DNA from: JAFIHK01 sp041441455 | Lineage (GTDB): Bacteria; Bacteroidota; Bacteroidia; Bacteroidales; UBA932 | Length of the DNA: 27,173 nucleotides | Direction: 5' to 3' | NCBI GenBank assembly: GCA_041441455.1 | Contig: JASDTB010000026.1 | Span: forward strand, 1-27,173 | Part shown: one piece after another, positions 1-8,221 of the stretch | How positions within the stretch are numbered: the first letter of the stretch is position 1 | How the letters are laid out: every line of letters starts with the position of its first letter | Notes under the pieces: generated by a model | What the model was told of the DNA's origin: nothing | What the model saw: only the letters and a program-made list of their open reading frames with translations | Databases searched by the model: none | Made by a program: the position numbers and the translations under genes

Positions 1-1096
1 CGAACCACAATAATACCACACTAATAGAGAGAGTAATAAAGCAATACGACATTGTACAAGGAGACTTTTGAATTCCACCCTCAACATAATCGGTTAAAAT
101 CCCAATTAAGGTAAACAGGGCAACAATCGTAAACATCTTTTTATACTGAGGATAATATTTATTTATCATCAGATAAAATGCAAATAAGAATATGGCAGAG
201 ACTCCGAGGTTAAGGATGAATAGTTTCATATAAAATGCATAACACAACCAGCCAGTAAAGACCACCATCAAAGGGAAGAAAAGATGATTGATTTTTAACT
301 TTTTATCTGGTTGCAAGAACCCATTATTCTTCTCTTTATCCGCCAATAGCATGTCGCCAATGATTGTTGCAGGTATTAAAATCATTAGAAAGAGAATGTA
401 CTCTAAATTGAAGATCCATCTTATAGACTCAATCGAATATGCTTTTTGAGCAAGGTCGAAATACATCGAAATTGCAGAGAACAGGGTGATTGCTCCAAAA
501 ACAATCCATCTCCGTTTGATACTCTCCCTTGTAAAATACCAAATAATAGACGCAAAGAGATACAAAAAAGCAAGTAAAAATATGATGATTCCTCTTCTAT
601 CGAGCGAGATAACCTCTCCAAAGGCAAAATGTCCAACCGCAATAACTATTATAACAGTCAATAAACCAAGTGATTTATATACTCTTTTTTTATTAGACTC
701 TTTATAGACGAAATAGAGTGGGAAAAGCGACAAAAAGCCAACAACAGTAAGGACTTGAGCCCAAATCGAATCAACAGAGCCAAAATTTAAAAAGACATAT
801 AAGTACGAAAAGAGCCACAGCATTACAAAACGTTCTGCAGTCTCTGAAAAATATCTATCTAGCTTGTTTCTGCCCGACATTGGAATTGCAACTCCCATGC
901 AAAAAATAAAGACAGGGAAGACAAGATCCACCCAACTTAGACCAGTGAGGGTTAAATCAACTGCATGCGACGGCGGAGGAGTTTGAATATGGTACATCCA
1001 AGCTGGAAGGACTCCATAAGGAATCGTAGCACAGAAAATCATTCCGAAGATCGTCAGCCCTCTTAGGATATCAAGGGCAGGATAACGTTTTTGCAT
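1..1096 (-). CDS. DUF5009 / HGSNAT-like membrane acyltransferase, partial (3' end outside window)
   Basis: The reading frame opens with ATG at 1096 and stays open to the left edge, giving 365 codons without a stop. The N-terminus (MQKRYPALDILRGLTIFGM) and the following segment containing PPPSHAVDLTLTGLSWVDLVFPVFIF match the opening of DUF5009 proteins, relatives of heparan-alpha-glucosaminide N-acetyltransferase; the D-x-LRG signature near residues 8-12 is typical of this membrane acyltransferase group. Many hydrophobic segments follow, consistent with a polytopic inner-membrane protein. It is the last visible gene of the minus-strand ruvX-def-phosphomannomutase-hydrolase run, 30 nt after the hydrolase stop. 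The acyl donor and acceptor cannot be read from the sequence; transfer of acetyl groups to envelope sugars is an inference from the family. Confidence 0.8.
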   Translation of the reverse strand, partial: MQKRYPALDILRGLTIFGMIFCATIPYGVLPAWMYHIQTPPPSHAVDLTLTGLSWVDLVFPVFIFCMGVAIPMSGRNKLDRYFSETAERFVMLWLFSYLYVFLNFGSVDSIWAQVLTVVGFLSLFPLYFVYKESNKKRVYKSLGLLTVIIVIAVGHFAFGEVISLDRRGIIIFLLAFLYLFASIIWYFTRESIKRRWIVFGAITLFSAISMYFDLAQKAYSIESIRWIFNLEYILFLMILIPATIIGDMLLADKEKNNGFLQPDKKLKINHLFFPLMVVFTGWLCYAFYMKLFILNLGVSAIFLFAFYLMINKYYPQYKKMFTIVALFTLIGILTDYVEGGIQKSPCTMSYCFITLSISVVLLWF

Positions 1097-1126
1097 AGTA
1101 GGTAAAATTTGGTTCAAAGATAGAAA

Positions 1127-2068
1127 TTATTCCCAGTAACCAAGCCTGGTAAACGATTTGGCATTTTCAAACAGAACACTTAGCACGAAACCATTTCGTC
1201 TAACTAAAACAGTGTGATAAATCTGTCCTGTTGGATTCTCTTTGATTGAAACAGCAATTTGTCCACTCTTGTCTGAGAATTGTTTAAAAGTGGTGTCTGC
1301 ACTCTCTTTGAATTTAAATCCAAGATCTTCCAAATCACTAACCATAAGTCGACTTCGGTAGCCTGTACCCCCTTTTGAACTTACGATTCTTTTCCCATTA
1401 AGCACAACAGTTGTGTCAACGTAAGCTAAAACTAAAAGCTTATTGCGTTTGTCGCGTTTAAGCCATTCTGCCAATAGAGGTGCATGAGATGATGTTTCGT
1501 ATCCATAGTTGCTATCAATAAAAGAGATCTTTCTTACTCGATCATCTATCCTACTGTCGGAAGTGAGGTAGTTGAGCATGAACCTGCCTCCACCACTGTG
1601 ACCTGAAATTATAATATCCTCCACTAATTGTCCGTCATACATATTTGAAACAAGGGATAAAGTACTATCCACAAGTTTTTTGAACAACACTCCCGAAGAC
1701 TCATATTTAGCGGCATAGGAGGTCCATGCCCTCATTTTTGACTCAAGATAAACAACTACATAATTGTAACTTTTGTCGAGCATTCTGATTTGCCTGGTCT
1801 GAGCAGCTATATGCTGAATGTCAAAATGCCAATCATCTCCAGGCTCCATTATTTTTCCAGCCGTTTGTTCAATAGAGTTCCCATTTGGAAGGGCATAAAA
1901 GACAACCCGCAAAGGTCTTCTGGAGTTGAAGTCCACCTTTGCGGGTCCGTTTATTCTTATTCGTGTCTCTGGAATTATGTTCAAAACTTCTGATTCAATC
2001 TCCCTAGTCTGTCCAAAACTTAGTAGCGTAAAGAACAGAGATAGAAAGGTTATAAGAGATTTGAACAT
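1127..2068 (-). CDS. secreted serine-hydrolase-like (alpha/beta hydrolase) protein
   Basis: This 313-residue protein starts with a Sec-type signal sequence (about residues 1-20, ending SFGQ), so it is probably periplasmic or outside the cell. Residues 156-160 read GHSGG, the GxSxG nucleophile elbow of alpha/beta hydrolases, with Ser158 as likely nucleophile, preceded by the hydrophobic strand DIIIS. The following segment holds a possible acidic residue (FIDSNYG) and a late His (IYHTVLV) that could complete a triad, but I cannot confirm the assignment. It lies 10 nt after the phosphomannomutase stop and 30 nt before the DUF5009 gene, so it is co-transcribed. I do not recognise a named family; esterase or acyl-ester cleavage at the envelope is a guess from fold and location. 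Confidence 0.7.
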   Translation of the reverse strand: MFKSLITFLSLFFTLLSFGQTREIESEVLNIIPETRIRINGPAKVDFNSRRPLRVVFYALPNGNSIEQTAGKIMEPGDDWHFDIQHIAAQTRQIRMLDKSYNYVVVYLESKMRAWTSYAAKYESSGVLFKKLVDSTLSLVSNMYDGQLVEDIIISGHSGGGRFMLNYLTSDSRIDDRVRKISFIDSNYGYETSSHAPLLAEWLKRDKRNKLLVLAYVDTTVVLNGKRIVSSKGGTGYRSRLMVSDLEDLGFKFKESADTTFKQFSDKSGQIAVSIKENPTGQIYHTVLVRRNGFVLSVLFENAKSFTRLGYWE

Positions 2069-2078
2069 ATCTTGACAT

Positions 2079-3425
2079 CTATTTAAACTCAGCTAATAGC
2101 TCGTTGAGTTTAGCTATTTTCGACTCTAAAAGTTCATCAGTTTTAGCTTCAGCTAAGAATCGAAGATATGGTTCGGTATTAGATGGGCGAATATTGAACC
2201 ACCAATCTGGAAACTCAACTCTGTAGCCATCAAAATCGTAATCTGCAACTGGAGTAGCTTCAGCGATAAAGTAGTTACGTACTTTGTCCATAGCCTCTCT
2301 CTTCTTCTCTATCCTAAAGTTAATCTCTCCAGAATTTTTATATTTTTCAATTCCTGCAATAAGCTGCGATAACTTAATACCCTTCTCTCTCTTCATGTCG
2401 GAAACAATCCCCAAGATAATAAGCGAAGCCATGATACCAGAATCGGAATAGAAGAAGTCTCTAAAATAGTAGTGACCCGCAAGCTCTCCTCCGTATACAC
2501 CATTGATTTCTCTCAATTTATGCGCAGCAAAAGCACGACCTACCTTCCAAGTATGCATTTGAGCCCCCATTGGAGTAAGATACTCTCCAACTGCCTTTGA
2601 ACTACGAATATCTTGCAATACAGCACCTTTCTCACCTCTCTCCTCAAGGAAATAGTGACCCATCAAAGCAATCATTAAGTCAGGAGATATAAAACGTCCA
2701 TTTTCATCAACGAACATCACTCTATCGGCATCACCATCGAAGATTACTCCAATATCGCAACCATTCTCTTTTACCAGTTTTTTAAGATCTGCAACATTCT
2801 CTTGCACTAATGGATTGGCTTCGTGATTAGGGAAAGTTCCATCCAGTTCGTCGTAGATATAAAGAGGAGCATCACCTAGAATATCTTTAATCAATAGAGC
2901 TGCCATACCGTTTGAGATATCCATACCAATCTTAAGATTCGAGATATCTTTTTTGTATTTCAATAAGAACTCTATGTATTCTGCCTTTACATCAATATTA
3001 TAAACCGAACCTTTGTTTGCAGCAGGAACAATCTCTCTTGTCTCTGTCCACTCTTTAATCTGTCCTAATCCGTTATCGAATCCAACAGGAAGCGCATTCT
3101 CTCTCGAAACCTTAAGTCCATTGTACTCTCTCGGATTATGAGACGCTGTAATTTGAACAGAAGCGGTATAGCCATATTTCCCTGTTGCAAAATAGACCAT
3201 TGGTGTTGTAGATAGACCTAGATCATAAACATCTGCTCCAGCATCAGTTATTCCTTTGATCAAATATTCATGAATTTCGGGTGATGATTCGCGAGCGTCT
3301 CTACCAACCAACACCTTTTTTGAATTTAATAATTCAGGCAGGAAAAAGCCCACCTTATAGACTGTCTCTTTATTGAAATCTTTGTTATATATGCCTCTAA
3401 TATCGTAGGCGTGAAATGCTCCCAT
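2079..3425 (-). CDS. manB: phosphomannomutase / phosphoglucomutase
   Basis: The 448-residue product belongs to the alpha-D-phosphohexomutase family, which interconverts hexose-6-phosphate and hexose-1-phosphate through a phosphoserine enzyme. The phosphoserine loop TASHNP is at residues 93-98 (Ser95), the metal-binding DGDADR loop at 230-235, a sugar-binding GGELAGH loop lies in domain 3, and the phosphate-binding RPSNTEPYLR loop is near the C-terminus. Length is normal for bacterial ManB/AlgC-type enzymes. Its start lies 1 nt after the def stop, indicating translational coupling. The product would supply mannose-1-phosphate or glucose-1-phosphate for surface polysaccharides. The sequence does not settle mannose versus glucose preference. 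Confidence 0.9.
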   Translation of the reverse strand: MGAFHAYDIRGIYNKDFNKETVYKVGFFLPELLNSKKVLVGRDARESSPEIHEYLIKGITDAGADVYDLGLSTTPMVYFATGKYGYTASVQITASHNPREYNGLKVSRENALPVGFDNGLGQIKEWTETREIVPAANKGSVYNIDVKAEYIEFLLKYKKDISNLKIGMDISNGMAALLIKDILGDAPLYIYDELDGTFPNHEANPLVQENVADLKKLVKENGCDIGVIFDGDADRVMFVDENGRFISPDLMIALMGHYFLEERGEKGAVLQDIRSSKAVGEYLTPMGAQMHTWKVGRAFAAHKLREINGVYGGELAGHYYFRDFFYSDSGIMASLIILGIVSDMKREKGIKLSQLIAGIEKYKNSGEINFRIEKKREAMDKVRNYFIAEATPVADYDFDGYRVEFPDWWFNIRPSNTEPYLRFLAEAKTDELLESKIAKLNELLAEFK

Positions 3426-3426
3426 A

Positions 3427-3987
3427 TTATTTTGCTATTCTATAATGTGTTTTGATTTTTCCAGTTTTAATGTTGTTCAATTTTCCGCTAATCATCTTTT
3501 TTCTAATCGGAGTGGCTCTGTCTACAAAGAGGATTCCATCTAGATGGTCTATCTCGTGTTGCACCATGCGGCATGCAAAATTATCCAAAACCTCTCTCTT
3601 TTGCTCTAAGTTTTCATCGAAGTAGCTTACAGTTATCTTCTTAGGGCGAATAATGTCTGCATGAATATCTGGAACGCTCAAGCAACCTTCGTTATACTCC
3701 GAAGTGTCGTCGCTCTCCTCTTCAACTACTGGGTTAATCATTACCCGTTTGAAGTCTTTAAGATATTCATAATCATCGGCAAGAAGAGTTCCATCAACGA
3801 CAAGAACTCTCACCGACTTACCAACCTGAGGCGCAGCAAGCCCAATACCATCGGCCTTATCCATTGTCTCCCACATGTCTTCCACAAGCTTCTTCATCTC
3901 TTCACGGATCCCCTCTTTAGCTAAGTCAACCTCAACGGCCTTCTCTCTGAGAACATCTGATCCGTATACATAAATAGGAAGTGTCAT
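3427..3987 (-). CDS. def: peptide deformylase
   Basis: This 186-residue cytoplasmic metalloenzyme removes the formyl group from the initiator methionine of new proteins. All three family motifs are intact: GIGLAAPQVG at residues 47-56, EGCLSVP at 100-106 with metal ligand Cys102, and QHEIDHLDG from about 143, with ligands His144 and His148 and catalytic Glu145. Length fits a bacterial deformylase with a short C-terminal extension. It follows ruvX by 22 nt and precedes the phosphomannomutase by 1 nt on the minus strand. Confidence 0.97.
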   Translation of the reverse strand: MTLPIYVYGSDVLREKAVEVDLAKEGIREEMKKLVEDMWETMDKADGIGLAAPQVGKSVRVLVVDGTLLADDYEYLKDFKRVMINPVVEEESDDTSEYNEGCLSVPDIHADIIRPKKITVSYFDENLEQKREVLDNFACRMVQHEIDHLDGILFVDRATPIRKKMISGKLNNIKTGKIKTHYRIAK

Positions 3988-4009
3988 TTTAAATTTTGAG
4001 TTTTAGTTA

Positions 4010-4423
4010 CTATTTTGTTCTATCGAGGTAGGACTGCAAAATAATGGCTGCACTAATTTTATCAACCATGCTTTTGTCTCTTCTGTCCATCTTCTTCACA
4101 CCACCGTCTATCATCGCTTGAAAAGCCATTTTTGATGTGAAACGCTCGTCTTCGAGAATAACAGGAATCGAGGGAAAATGTTTTTTAAGGAGAGACAAGA
4201 GTTGTTCGACATATCTTGCTCCCTCTGCCGGACGGTTCTGAAGATCGCGAGGATAACCAACCACAAAAAGTTTTACATTTTCGCGAGAGGTATAATTTTT
4301 GAGATACTCCACTACACCTGCGGTAGGAACAGTATCAAGAGCAGAGGCGAATATACCCAAAGGGTCACTTGCTGCAATACCGGTTCTTTTCCTTCCGTAA
4401 TCTATTCCTATGATTCTTTCCAT
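4010..4423 (-). CDS. ruvX: RuvX/YqgF family putative pre-16S rRNA nuclease
   Basis: The 137-residue protein has the RNase H-like fold of the RuvX/YqgF family, implicated in maturation of the 16S rRNA 5' end and earlier named a putative Holliday junction resolvase. Visible conserved acidic positions are Asp8 in GIDYGRKRTG, the Glu/Asp cluster in LEDERFTS (91-97) and Asp121 in MVDKISA. The ATG at 4423 gives the canonical N-terminus directly before the first strand. A TAnnTTTG box lies only 4 nt upstream of that ATG, so the transcript may be leaderless. It is the first gene of the minus-strand operon. Confidence 0.93.
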   Translation of the reverse strand: MERIIGIDYGRKRTGIAASDPLGIFASALDTVPTAGVVEYLKNYTSRENVKLFVVGYPRDLQNRPAEGARYVEQLLSLLKKHFPSIPVILEDERFTSKMAFQAMIDGGVKKMDRRDKSMVDKISAAIILQSYLDRTK

Positions 4424-4427
4424 TATG

Positions 4428-4435
4428 CAAAGTTA
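4428..4435 (-). promoter_or_regulatory. Bacteroidetes -7 box (TAACTTTG) upstream of ruvX
   Basis: TAACTTTG on the minus strand matches the Bacteroidetes TAnnTTTG consensus. No TTTG is visible 19 nt upstream. The box ends 4 nt before the ruvX ATG, which would place the transcript start at or within a few bases of the start codon. Confidence 0.5.
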
Positions 4436-4477
4436 GTTTTTTTTAATACATTTGAGGTCAATTTATCATTTGAGTTT

Positions 4478-4858
4478 ATGCCTAGAATATTTTCCTACAA
4501 AGATTTCATTAACGGAAACGATAAGGTAAAAACCTATGCAGACAAGCATAGTCCTGTGGTTTTATGTGATCCGTCGGCAAAAAGGGATAACCCTTTTCGA
4601 GTTAAGGTAAGAATTGGTACAAATGCCAAACACCCTAATTTGCCCGATCACCATTATCAGTACATCCAGTTGTGGAATTTGGAGACTCTGATTGGTGAAG
4701 TAAAGCTTCAAAGATCGTCTTATGGCGACAACCCTGTACAGATAGAGGCTGACTTTATAGTTTATCCGAAGGTTAGTATGAGGCTCACAGCTATGGCCTA
4801 CTGCAACAAACACGGATTATGGCAAAGTGAGGAGGTTTTTGTTAAAGTAGAAGATTAA
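4478..4858 (+). CDS. superoxide reductase (neelaredoxin type, single domain)
   Basis: The start at 4478 gives a 126-residue protein; the open frame extends further upstream only because it runs antisense through ruvX. The enzyme reduces superoxide to hydrogen peroxide at a non-haem iron centre in the cytoplasm of anaerobes. Ligands of the iron site are all visible: His24 (DKHSP), His52 and His58 (KHPNLPDHH), Cys109 and His112 (AYCNKHGLW). There is no N-terminal desulforedoxin domain, so it is a one-iron enzyme of neelaredoxin type, with length close to archaeal neelaredoxins. The family's conserved Glu just before the first Lys-His is Asp22 here. Its stop is 1 nt from the start of the M23 peptidase gene, so it heads the plus-strand operon. 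Confidence 0.9.
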   Translation: MPRIFSYKDFINGNDKVKTYADKHSPVVLCDPSAKRDNPFRVKVRIGTNAKHPNLPDHHYQYIQLWNLETLIGEVKLQRSSYGDNPVQIEADFIVYPKVSMRLTAMAYCNKHGLWQSEEVFVKVED

Positions 4859-4859
4859 G

Positions 4860-5720
4860 ATGGCACGAAAGAAAAAAGAGAAAAAAGAGAACAGATTGAG
4901 AAACAAATTCCGTTTTTCGATCTTCAACGACACATCGCACGAAGAACTTTTTGTTTTTAGGGCAAATGGTTTAATGATGCTTGTAAGCTTAAGCCTTGCA
5001 ATCATCTTTATTATCATCTCAGTAACTGTCCTGATTTCGTTCACACCACTGCGAGAATATATCCCTGGATACCCCGACGCAGAGACCAGCCGCGACATTG
5101 CTCGTAACGCAATCAAAGCAGACTCCTTGGAGCAAGCAGTAAAGATGTGGGAATTCCAGCTTAACAATATTAAAAGAATTGTAGAGGGCGAAGAGCCGCT
5201 ACTTTTAGCTGGTGGAAATGTTAAAGCTGACTCAGCAAGCAAAGTAGATGTCAATATAAAGATTTCAAAAGAGGATTCACTTCTTAGAGAAGAGGTGCTC
5301 AAGCAAGAGCAGTTTAACTTAGGAAGCAGTAAGACAATTGTTCAAATCGAAGGTCTCCACTTCTTCCCTCCTATTAAAGGTATTATTTCAGACGGTTTTA
5401 ACGCAGCAACAGGCCATCCTTATCTAGATATCGCAGCTCCAGAAAACTCAGTGATCTCTGCTGTTCTAGATGGGACAGTGATTGCGGCTGGATGGAATGA
5501 CGAAACAGGTTTTACAATTCAAGTTCAACATAGTAATGACTTAGTCTCTATCTACAGACACTGCTCAAAACTCCTAAAAAAGAGTGGCGACAGAGTTAAA
5601 GCAGGGACCGCACTTGCTCTAGTAGGAAATACTGGAAAACTTTCTACAGGTTCACATCTTCACTTTGAGTTATGGCACAAAGGTGTAGCCGTTGACCCTG
5701 CAAAATACATTAAATTCTAA
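4860..5720 (+). CDS. membrane-anchored M23 (LytM-type) peptidase
   Basis: The 286-residue protein has a very basic N-terminal tail, a single transmembrane segment at about residues 38-60, a linker, and a C-terminal M23 domain (about 175-286). Zinc ligands appear intact: His186 and Asp190 (HPYLD) and His268 in SHLHFEL (266-271), with His234 (YRH) as the further active-site His. This suggests an active peptidoglycan endopeptidase tethered in the inner membrane and facing the periplasm, although many such proteins serve in cell-division or elongation complexes. It starts 1 nt after the superoxide reductase stop and ends 4 nt before dxr. Confidence 0.9.
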   Translation: MARKKKEKKENRLRNKFRFSIFNDTSHEELFVFRANGLMMLVSLSLAIIFIIISVTVLISFTPLREYIPGYPDAETSRDIARNAIKADSLEQAVKMWEFQLNNIKRIVEGEEPLLLAGGNVKADSASKVDVNIKISKEDSLLREEVLKQEQFNLGSSKTIVQIEGLHFFPPIKGIISDGFNAATGHPYLDIAAPENSVISAVLDGTVIAAGWNDETGFTIQVQHSNDLVSIYRHCSKLLKKSGDRVKAGTALALVGNTGKLSTGSHLHFELWHKGVAVDPAKYIKF

Positions 5721-5724
5721 CAGG

Positions 5725-6888
5725 ATGAGAAGATGTGTTGCTATCCTGGGCTCCACAGGATCGATCGGGACCCAGACCCTCGACGTGATCTCCCAACATC
5801 GCGACATGTTCGAGGTTGATCTTCTCACAGCTAACTCAAGTGCCGACCTATTAATCAAGCAGGCTATCGAATTTGATGTAAACAATGTCGTGATTTGCGA
5901 TGAGAGCAAATATGAATATGTCAAAAATGCTCTTAAAGGATACGACACAAAGGTCTTCGCTGGAATGCAATCTGTATGCGACCTTGTTACATCGCACCGA
6001 CTAGAGATTATAGTCACCGCAATGGTAGGATTTAGCGGTCTGAAGCCAACAATTGCAGCATTAAAGGCAGGAAAGAGCATCGCGTTAGCAAACAAGGAGA
6101 CATTAGTAGCAGCAGGAAGCATTGTTACAGACCTCGCTTTCAGAAATGGTTGCGCAATTTTACCAGTTGACTCCGAACATTCAGCAATTTTTCAATGTCT
6201 GCAAGGGGAGAAAGCCTCAATTGAAAAGCTTTTACTTACCGCCTCTGGTGGACCTTTTTTACATCTTACCAAAGATGAAATAAAGAGTGTTACCGTAGAG
6301 GCTGCGCTAAAGCATCCAAAATGGACTATGGGAGCTAAAGTCACAATCGACTCAGCCTCTATGATGAACAAAGGCCTAGAGTTGATTGAAGCAAAATGGT
6401 TATTTAAGACCGACCCATCAAAAATTGAGATTGTAGTTCATCCACAGTCAATAATTCATTCCATGGTACAGTTTACCGACGGATCGGTAAGTGCCCAAAT
6501 GAGCGTCCCCGACATGAGGTTACCAATACAGTATGCAATCTCATACCCATATAGATTAAATCTGAATACAACACGCATTGATTTCTCGACCCTCTCCAAA
6601 TTAGACTTCTACGCTCCAGACAAAGAGAAATTTCCTTGCATCAATATCGCATACAAAAGTATTGAGAGAGGAGGAAATATCCCTTGCGCCATGAATGCTG
6701 CAAATGAAATTGCTGTAGAAGCATTCCTAAAGAGAGAGATTTCGTTTACTTCCATTCCCGAAATAATCGGAGAGGTAATCGAAAAAATATACTTCACAAA
6801 AGACCCCTCACTCGACGACATCTTCGAAACAGACAGATATGCTCGCGAGCTAGCAATAATTAATAAACAATTACATCTGAAATACTAA
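5725..6888 (+). CDS. dxr: 1-deoxy-D-xylulose 5-phosphate reductoisomerase
   Basis: The enzyme makes 2-C-methyl-D-erythritol 4-phosphate with NADPH, the committed step of the MEP isoprenoid pathway. The chosen ATG (5725) puts the NADPH-binding GSTGSIG loop at the N-terminus as usual and avoids overlapping the upstream peptidase gene; an in-frame start 33 nt earlier would add 11 residues of low similarity. Other signatures seen are ANKETLVAAG, the catalytic PVDSEHSAIFQ segment, SGGPF, and MGAKVTIDSASMMNKGLE. At 387 residues the length is normal. The stop codon is directly followed by the rseP ATG. Confidence 0.97.
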   Translation: MRRCVAILGSTGSIGTQTLDVISQHRDMFEVDLLTANSSADLLIKQAIEFDVNNVVICDESKYEYVKNALKGYDTKVFAGMQSVCDLVTSHRLEIIVTAMVGFSGLKPTIAALKAGKSIALANKETLVAAGSIVTDLAFRNGCAILPVDSEHSAIFQCLQGEKASIEKLLLTASGGPFLHLTKDEIKSVTVEAALKHPKWTMGAKVTIDSASMMNKGLELIEAKWLFKTDPSKIEIVVHPQSIIHSMVQFTDGSVSAQMSVPDMRLPIQYAISYPYRLNLNTTRIDFSTLSKLDFYAPDKEKFPCINIAYKSIERGGNIPCAMNAANEIAVEAFLKREISFTSIPEIIGEVIEKIYFTKDPSLDDIFETDRYARELAIINKQLHLKY

Positions 6889-8214
6889 ATGGACGTATTA
6901 ATCAAAACCCTTCAGGTACTTCTTGCACTATCGCTGCTGATTTTAGTACACGAATTTGGACATTACATCTTTGCCCGGATCTTTAAAATCAGGGTCGAAA
7001 AATTTTACCTGTTCTTTGATCCATGGTTCAGTATCTTTAAATACAAACCAAAAAAGAGCGATACCGAATATGGTATTGGCTGGCTCCCACTAGGAGGTTA
7101 TTGTAAAATCTCTGGGATGATAGATGAGTCGATGGACAAAGAGGCAATGAAACAAGAGCCTCAACCATGGGAGTTTAGAAGCAAACCGGCATGGCAAAGA
7201 TTTTTCGTCATGTTTGGAGGTGTCTTTTTCAATTTCATCCTTGCAATCCTAATCTACTCAGCAGTACTTTATGTTTGGGGAGAACAATATCTAAAAAACT
7301 CCGATGCAACTTACGGTGTGCAGTGCAATGACCTTGCACGCGAAATGGGTTTCAAAAATGGAGACAAGATTATCTCTTTCGATGGCAAACCAGTAGACAA
7401 ATTCTCGGATCTTCAGATTGATTTAGTTCGTAACCAAGCAAAAAGCGCACAAGTTGTGCGAGACAACGATACAATTGAAGTAAGTATAGATCCCGTTTAC
7501 ATTCCAGCTGTTCTAAAGACTCCAGGAATGTTCCAACTCAGAGTTCCTTTTATTGTAAAAGAGGTTCCAGACACTTCGCTCAATGCCGCTGCCGGGCTTA
7601 TGGCTGGTGATAAATTCATAGCAATCGACAGTGTCTCGATCAATATAATTCAAGATATCCAACCATTGATTGCTGAGCGTAAAAACGATACTTTAAATGT
7701 CACAATAGATCGTAATGGTGAGTTCATTACCAAACAGTTACTTATTGACAATAATGGCAAATTTGGCATAATTTTAGAGAGTGACATTAATAAATTATTT
7801 AACTTAACAGTAACTGATTACTCCTTATTGGAGGTAATTCCTGCCGGGGCTAAGAAGAGCATTGCAACTGTTGGAAACTATTTCAAAGAGCTTGGTCTGA
7901 TTTTCTCTCCAAAAACCGAAGCTTATAAGTCTGTTGGAAGTTTCATCTCTATTGGGAAGATTTTCCCATCTTCTTGGGACTGGCAAATTTTTTGGAACAT
8001 TACCGCATGGCTATCAATAATGCTTGCAGTACTTAACCTTCTACCAATCCCAGCACTCGACGGTGGCCATATTATCTTTGTTCTATTTGAGATGATCACA
8101 GGAAAGAAACCAAATGATAAAGTCCTCGAATACGCGCAAATAGTTGGTATGCTCATATTATTCGCACTAATGTTCCTTGCTTTTGGAAACGACATTTACA
8201 GACTATTTAACTAA
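6889..8214 (+). CDS. rseP: RseP-type site-2 (RIP) metalloprotease
   Basis: The 441-residue inner-membrane protease of the S2P family carries the zinc motif HEFGH at residues 21-25 in the first membrane segment and the second active-site motif LDGG at about 390-393, in NLLPIPALDGG. The region between contains PDZ-like segments (about 130-330), as in RseP, which sense trimmed substrates and cut anti-sigma factors or leftover signal peptides within the membrane. It starts immediately after the dxr stop with no gap. Adjacency of dxr and rseP is common among bacteria. The local substrate cannot be identified; no anti-sigma factor lies in the window. Confidence 0.95.
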   Translation: MDVLIKTLQVLLALSLLILVHEFGHYIFARIFKIRVEKFYLFFDPWFSIFKYKPKKSDTEYGIGWLPLGGYCKISGMIDESMDKEAMKQEPQPWEFRSKPAWQRFFVMFGGVFFNFILAILIYSAVLYVWGEQYLKNSDATYGVQCNDLAREMGFKNGDKIISFDGKPVDKFSDLQIDLVRNQAKSAQVVRDNDTIEVSIDPVYIPAVLKTPGMFQLRVPFIVKEVPDTSLNAAAGLMAGDKFIAIDSVSINIIQDIQPLIAERKNDTLNVTIDRNGEFITKQLLIDNNGKFGIILESDINKLFNLTVTDYSLLEVIPAGAKKSIATVGNYFKELGLIFSPKTEAYKSVGSFISIGKIFPSSWDWQIFWNITAWLSIMLAVLNLLPIPALDGGHIIFVLFEMITGKKPNDKVLEYAQIVGMLILFALMFLAFGNDIYRLFN

Positions 8215-8221
8215 AAAAGTT

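Noticed and set aside
4178..4477. Long N-terminal extension of the superoxide reductase frame
   Set aside because: It runs antisense through ruvX and adds about 100 residues unlike the family; the ATG at 4478 gives the normal length.
5692..5724. Upstream in-frame start for dxr
   Set aside because: It overlaps the end of the M23 peptidase gene, and Dxr proteins begin next to the GSTGSIG loop.
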